64,000 nucleotides of DNA from NCBI RefSeq assembly GCF_004379255.2, contig NW_024598549.1:1-64000 (forward strand). The letters run 5' to 3'. Below, piece after piece: positions 62,634 to 64,000 of this stretch. The notes under the pieces were generated by a model. That model had not been told where the DNA came from, made no database searches, and saw nothing but the letters and a program-made list of their open reading frames with translations. The first letter of the stretch is position 1. Each line of letters starts with the position of its first letter. This DNA is from Salvia splendens (Eukaryota; Streptophyta; Magnoliopsida; Lamiales; Lamiaceae). A program made the position numbers and the translations under genes.

Positions 62634-64000
62634 AATCCCCTTACCTTTTTTTGTATTTGAGACATAAAAATGGAGTTGTATATACTGTGAGGTTTGCAAC
62701 ATCGTTCTAATAAGATGTTGATTGAAATCTGACTTCGTCAAGTTGTTGTAGATTGAGTAACTTAATTACAAGAAATAAATCATCAAGTGCTCCATGGAGT
62801 TCTATTCAGGCTTATCGCTTAGAACAGTTTCTTAAAAATTCACGTGTGATTCATTAAAAGTTTTAACTCTCAATTGCTTATTAAATTTGAACTTTAATAA
62901 GCTTTGGTTACTTGATAAACCAAGCTTACCTGAACTTAGTAAATCTTAGTTTATTCGTGCAAAGCCTAATGGGTGGGACAATTACATAAGAAAACGATGT
63001 GGGAAAATTTTATTATAAATTGAGATTTTTTATTTTACTTATATTTTATGCTGCTCCCATTATCAAAGTATTTAAAAACTAAATAAATTATGTTGTTGCT
63101 CCTACGTAAATACTCACAGTATCAAGATTCATCATTACATAAAAGTTAATAGTAAAAATTTAGCTATTCAAGAATTATATAATAACTTGACAATCGCTCC
63201 TGAAATGCACATTGTATCCAATTCTTGGGTTTAAGTAGCAATATAAAATAGTCTTCTTCCATGCACAAATTGTGAAAAATAGTGTAGTAGTATGTATGGA
63301 TTATTTTCTTCTCACGTTTGGCGTAATGCCAAAACTATTTGGATTATCGACTCGGGTGGCAAAAACCCAGAAAGGCAAACCCCTTTAACCTCGTCATTTT
63401 CGAGGTTTTTTTAACCCAGCAAATCTTCTTTCACAATCCAGGAAAAAGGTACAAGCTTTTTTATAAGTATTTTTTTATGCATTTGGGAAGTATAGATTCT
63501 CTTTTGAGTGGATGGAAAGGGATCTTATTCAAAGTGAATTTGTGCTTGGTTTATGTATATGATTGGTTTCCCGAATTGTCAATTTGAGGAGGTATCTTTT
63601 CATTGGATACGATACGATTCTTTGTAATTAGGATAAACAAGTGATCTTGATCTGCTTTCAACTATACTGACTGAAATTATGTGGTTTTGCATGTGTTGTT
63701 GCTATACTTTTGACCATGATTCTTGTGTGGAGGATAAAGTGCCTAATTCAACTTAATCTTTTGAATTGGTAAATAAAGTTACATACGGAGTACTTGATTT
63801 ATATCTATGATATCACTGCATATGTGTGGGCATTATATTGTTGACATCCTCATATATGTATATTAGTGAAGACATACATGTATGTATAGGTGATTCAACT
63901 TCTCCAGCTAGTGTAGTATAGTGTTGACATTCTGCTCATCATCAAGATAGAGAAAAGGAGAGTACATGGTAATAGTGCATTGTTGTTATCTTAATCTCAA
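62634..64000. other. AT-rich region without a recognised gene
   Basis: After the last exon the sequence looks like a 3' flank. A plus-strand frame at 63339-63587 (82 codons, MDYRLGWQKPRKANPFNL) has mixed composition but no family that I recognise; GTACAAG near 63450 could be a splice donor. Otherwise nothing is seen. Confidence 0.4.

Overview
The window is plant nuclear DNA, most likely from a eudicot and possibly the mint order (Lamiales; inference from overall repeat style only). It shows spliced genes with GT-AG introns, a plant-type PPR gene, Ty3/gypsy elements of the Tat lineage, Ty1/copia elements, PIF/Harbinger elements, Stowaway-type MITEs and AT-rich spacers. There is no bacterial-type gene organisation and no rRNA or tRNA gene that I can recognise. 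Three host loci are supported: a four-exon short-chain dehydrogenase/reductase gene (minus strand, 37837-39361), a single-exon PPR gene (45063-46664), and a small B12D/MLRQ-like gene whose first exons (52518-52737) and last exon (62579-62633) lie on either side of a 9.5-kb copia insertion.

Layout: 1-2698 is the 3' part of a Tat-lineage gypsy element ending in an LTR. 2699-6514 is AT-rich host DNA with a gene-tail fragment, a MITE, one arm of an inverted repeat and a 45-bp minisatellite. 6515-17466 is a complete Tat element (near-identical LTRs, 5-bp target duplication CAATC). Its plus strand carries broken gag-protease-RT and an open RNase H-integrase. Downstream come two tandem-repeat arrays and a spliced antisense gene. 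18561-25841 is a decayed copia element. 26931-33121 is a second Tat element on the minus strand (target duplication ACAAT) that has lost protease, RT and the antisense gene; it sits inside a pair of ~335-bp inverted repeats. 34250-37257 holds PIF/Harbinger remnants, including an intact ORF1-only element. 37258-39361 is the SDR gene. 39713-42124 is a Stowaway-type MITE split by a 2.2-kb fold-back element. After the PPR gene come a 2.2-kb gag-only LTR element (46824-49001), a MITE split by an ORF1-only Harbinger element (49131-51479), another MITE, the B12D/MLRQ-like gene, and the best-preserved copia element (52766-62259, target duplication TTATT). The 3' LTR of that copia element contains a second gag-only LTR element (59794-61954).

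The window is a nested record of transposition. Nearly every LTR element here is defective, and several look like passengers that would need enzymes from elsewhere. The observations I rate highest are: (1) a 14-nt primer-binding site in both copia elements that is perfectly complementary to a segment of the same element's U5 rather than to a tRNA I recognise; (2) a gag-only LTR element that ends in a 33-bp fold-back copy of its own 5' end yet has a clean target duplication; (3) an antisense gene inside the Tat element with two in-frame GT-AG introns; (4) repeated snRNA-type promoter modules (USE plus TATA, 32-nt spacing) facing outward in both arms of the fold-back element. Comparisons were made by eye; no database search was possible.
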